21,325 nucleotides of DNA from Byssochlamys sp. IMV 00236 (Eukaryota; Ascomycota; Eurotiomycetes; Eurotiales; Thermoascaceae). Below, piece after piece: positions 18,722 to 21,325 of this stretch. How positions within the stretch are numbered: the stretch's first letter is position 1; the number at the start of each line of letters is the position of its first letter. A program made the position numbers and the translations under genes. The notes beneath the pieces were generated by a model. The model was not told the origin of the DNA, made no database searches, and worked only from the letters and a program-made list of their open reading frames with translations. Where the stretch lies: the NCBI GenBank assembly GCA_001931875.2, contig MSJH02000824.1, positions 1 to 21,325 of the forward strand. Reading direction: 5' to 3'.

Positions 18722-20377
18722 CAGTATTGTTATACTAAAGACGCGCCCTCTTTTATAGGAAGAGATTACCTACTCTATTGCTGAAAAAGAAGAAGTTAAT
18801 ATCCTCTACCGGCTGAAATATTATAACCAGTAATATAAATTCTTCACTTATATTTCTGATAGTCGCTGCTGGATCCAGGCTATTATCGCTTATTATTTAG
18901 GATTAAGATTACCAGATAAGTATAAAGTGGCTAATATAGCAGACTGGCTTTATGGCAGCTTTAATGTATATATACCAGTAACTATTAATAACTAAAAGTA
19001 CAAACAACAAATAGGTAAGCGCATTCTTCTTCAACTGCCTCTTCCCTATCGCGTGGGAGAATCCTTCTATTTAAGAAATAGAGATGAAAAGATTTATTAT
19101 AAAGCTGGGACATATACCTAGCTGCAGGATAATTGTCCTAATATATTAATCCCAAGGCTTTATAGCTTTACTTTGTCTACTGGTCAGATTATATAAGCTC
19201 CCTATCTAAGCCCTGGCCTTCATATAAACTAATAGAGGCAACTTAGTTTACTTATATTGAAAATCTTCTGTTTTTTAATATATACTTCTAATATCTACGT
19301 CGTCGGTTATTATTATACCTTTCTCGCCCAGTTCCTACCCGTTATATCCCTTGTTCCTTGATTTATCTAATTAATTATAAAATGATTTGTACTAGATATA
19401 TACTTGTTGAGTATATTAAAGGGACTACTGGGGAAATGCTTTTGTCTATATAGAGATAAAAACGCGACGATCTTCAGTTACGCTCGAATCTTTTTTATAA
19501 TCTTTCCCAAATTCTCTTAAGTATCTTATAACTTCCCCTATCAAATATTGGGTCTCTTATTATTGATAATTCTAGAGTCTTACAGTTGAGTAATCGGCCC
19601 CTTTCACTTAAGCTTCAGGATCTGGAAAATGAGCGAATTCTAACTCATATTACGCGAGACTATATATACTGCACTGTTAAATCTTATATTCTTGATATTC
19701 TAGGTGCCTATAATAGTCGCCTAATAAACCAACCAAATGCCATTAATAACTTGGGAGACTATTTATACTAAGCATCAGCTTTAATAGCTATACAGGCTGT
19801 TCTATCCTTATTCTTTTAGCGAGAGTTCTGTCGCGGGCTGTTTGCTTTATCTTTTACTGACCTTTATCTGAGCAACATTTTTATTAATAAAAACTGGCAT
19901 ATTACTGCTTTAATTGACTTTAAATAGGTATGCGCTCGGCTAGTAGAGTTGATAAGGACTCCTACTTGGCTTACAAACCAGGCTGTGGATAAGATTGCGG
20001 AGATGCCAGATGAGTACAATAAAATACATACTAAATTTGTAGATAATCTAAGGGCTGAAGAAGACTGCTCTAGATTTATAGGCCTTATCAGTAATAACTC
20101 TGAGATAAGACTGTCGGCTATTATAAAGAAGGGCTGGAAATTGGGGATATTCTGGTATTTACTTGCGCTTGCTAGCCCGACTAGTTTATTCTTAGTTTTT
20201 TACAAGCAGATCCAACCTAGATTTCTTAGATATTGCCGGGATGATGACGGCTGTAATACTTTTCACTAAGTGATGCTATGGTATTGGTCACAGGATTTTG
20301 TGAGAATCAGCGCAAGGAAACTCTCGGATAAAAAGGAATATGATATTAAGCTTAGGGAAGAATTTCAAGAAGAGTGA
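18722..20377 (+). pseudogene. Decayed fungal aminoglycoside-phosphotransferase (APH/choline kinase-like) family gene
   Basis: Translation of the plus strand in three successive frames gives a collinear but broken copy of a fungal APH-fold protein family. Frame C (18722-18758) gives QYCYTKDAPSFIG; frame A (18759-19196) includes DWLYGSFNVYIPV, LPYRVGESFY and CPNILIPRLYSFTLSTG; frame B (19247-20377) includes FTYIENLLFF, YILVEYIKGTTGEML, NRPLSLKLQ, LFALSFTDLYLSNIFI and the C-terminal KLSDKKEYD. The catalytic-loop His (family D-L-H-x-S-N) is Tyr, and the Trp of the DLEW motif is TAG. Frame A and B breaks include TAA at 18831 and 18993, TAG at 19119 and 19451, TAA at 19289, 19769 and 20267, several at expected Gln or Trp positions. 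The gene is AT-rich throughout. It cannot encode an active kinase. Family assignment is from memory of the motif order. Confidence 0.82.
19183..19235 (+). other. Possible relict intron in the kinase-like pseudogene (53 nt)
   Basis: Frames A and B of the pseudogene are offset by two bases. Removing 19183-19235 (GTCAGA start, AATAG end) joins the frames and has the same length as typical introns in this window. It is equally possible that a small indel caused the shift. Confidence 0.3.
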
Positions 20378-20915
20378 CTTTGAAGGGAGTCAAATTTGAA
20401 ACAGTAAGTTGATATTCGATTATGTGAGCTAATCTCAATTCCCCCTCCTGGTCGGTAACTATAATTCGTTCAAGGTGCTCTAGAGAAGAACACGCCTTAA
20501 CCCCTCGCTGCCCCGCATTGTAATCCAGGACTTGTCCAACATAACACTTTGAAGATAGGCACTAGCCAGATAATACGTCTTTCCGCAACACTCTAAGAGG
20601 AAAAGCCTTTTCCCGCGGGCCTACTTAGCAAACTTGTGGTATAGTATTAATAATCTGCAAGATTAAAACGCATCAGTCCTATATCAAAAGCTAAAAGTTA
20701 GTATTAGGCAGATATAAATGCTCTAACCCACTATAATATCTATGTGCTAAAAGTGGGTATAGTTTGCAGAAAAATATCTTTGGTTGTTGACCCTACCAGC
20801 CAGTTGGGACATTAAGCCTTTTAAAAGATAAATTCATCCCTCTTAAGGTAAAGATCTATACCATTCTTTCTTATCTTTTAAGTTTGCTGCATAAACGCTA
20901 TACCAGTAGAAGTTA

Positions 20916-21239
20916 ATCAGCTAAACCGAATCGCAAGTGATAACTTTGCAGGTTTGCAGAGATATGAACGAAGTCATAATATCTAGCAAGCGATAGAGCC
21001 GCCCTCGATATACGGATAGAGGAAGCTTTTTTTTTATATAGAAGCCGCAGCATATAATCCTGATATCTTCAGTGATATTGCCTGGTCTCTCTATATTATA
21101 AGCTCGCCAGGGATAGAGTCCGCAAAGGGGAATATAGGATTCTTAGAAAGTCGAATATATTATAAAGTAGGCCCTCGAAACTAGGTAACCTTCTAAATAT
21201 ACTGTTACTAATAACTTTCTGGGATAAATGACTATTACT
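20916..21239 (-). pseudogene. Possible relic of an unknown coding sequence
   Basis: One minus-strand frame runs 47 codons open (21239-21099), then has TAA (21098) and TGA (21071), then 51 open codons (21068-20916). The peptide is Arg/Leu-rich and helix-like (for example RAALSLARYYDFVHISANL). In such AT-rich DNA two long open stretches in one frame are unusual. I do not recognise a family, and chance is a real alternative. Confidence 0.25.
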
Positions 21240-21252
21240 TCACTACTGCATA

Positions 21253-21274
21253 TATATCTACCTAGGTAGATATA
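21253..21274. repeat. Perfect 22-bp palindrome centred on CCTAGG
   Basis: Eleven bases on each side of 21263/21264 pair perfectly (arm TATATCTACCT). It lies inside the AT-rich block, with no gene nearby. Confidence 0.9.
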
Positions 21275-21325
21275 AACTTCTTGCTTCTACTAACTATTTG
21301 AAGCGGGGCTTAGCTATATTCTGAA

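Larger units (their letters stand above)
20378..21325. other. AT-rich decayed sequence, no intact gene
   Basis: This 950-base stretch continues the AT/TA-rich block, with stops in every frame. Bases 20430-20620 are somewhat less AT-rich than the rest. The strongest coding-like signal is on the minus strand at 20916-21239, and a perfect palindrome lies at 21253-21274. Confidence 0.6.

Noticed and set aside
1..21325. tRNA, rRNA, CRISPR array or biosynthetic gene cluster
   Set aside because: No cloverleaf-like sequence, repeat-spacer pattern or group of secondary-metabolism genes was seen by reading both strands; a tRNAscan-type search was not possible.

Overview
The window looks like a filamentous ascomycete, most likely an Aspergillus or close relative in the Eurotiales. 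The reasons are multi-exon genes with 52-193 nt GT-AG introns, CT-rich promoter tracts, protein sequences typical of that order (septin of the Cdc3/AspB class, FACT subunit Pob3, Mme1 carrier, TMEM33/Pom33 protein), and an AT-rich, mutation-decayed block at the right end. All identities come from reading the sequence by eye and from family knowledge; no search was run.

Layout. Bases 1-417 (+) hold the C-terminal part of thiamine pyrophosphokinase, cut by the window edge. Everything else that is clearly a gene lies on the minus strand: a three-exon protein with a helix-extension-helix-like N-terminus and C-terminal membrane segments (1725-2987), a three-exon mitochondrial carrier of the Mme1/YMR166C type (3518-5022), a four-exon TMEM33/Pom33 membrane protein with an 18-nt exon (6006-7167), a single-exon cysteine-rich protein of unknown function (8313-9095), a three-exon septin of the Cdc3/AspB class (10728-12447), and the seven-exon FACT subunit pob3 (15843-17889). 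The pob3 start codon is split by an intron. These are ordinary monocistronic housekeeping genes with no sign of a cluster or shared pathway. Long gene-free gaps separate several of them, the largest being 3.4 kb upstream of the septin.

From about 18.1 kb the character changes. The DNA becomes AT-rich and TA-dinucleotide-rich and full of stops. It contains a recognisable but dead copy of a fungal aminoglycoside-phosphotransferase/choline-kinase-like gene (about 18722-20377, +). Many of its stops fall where the family has Gln or Trp, the pattern left by repeat-induced point mutation. A second possible relic reads on the minus strand at about 20916-21239, and a perfect 22-bp palindrome lies at 21253-21274.

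I see no intact novel multi-gene system. The most interesting points are the split start codon of pob3 (the unspliced RNA reads ATG-TGA), the 18-nt exon in the TMEM33 gene, the decayed kinase-like gene, and the cysteine-rich orphan.
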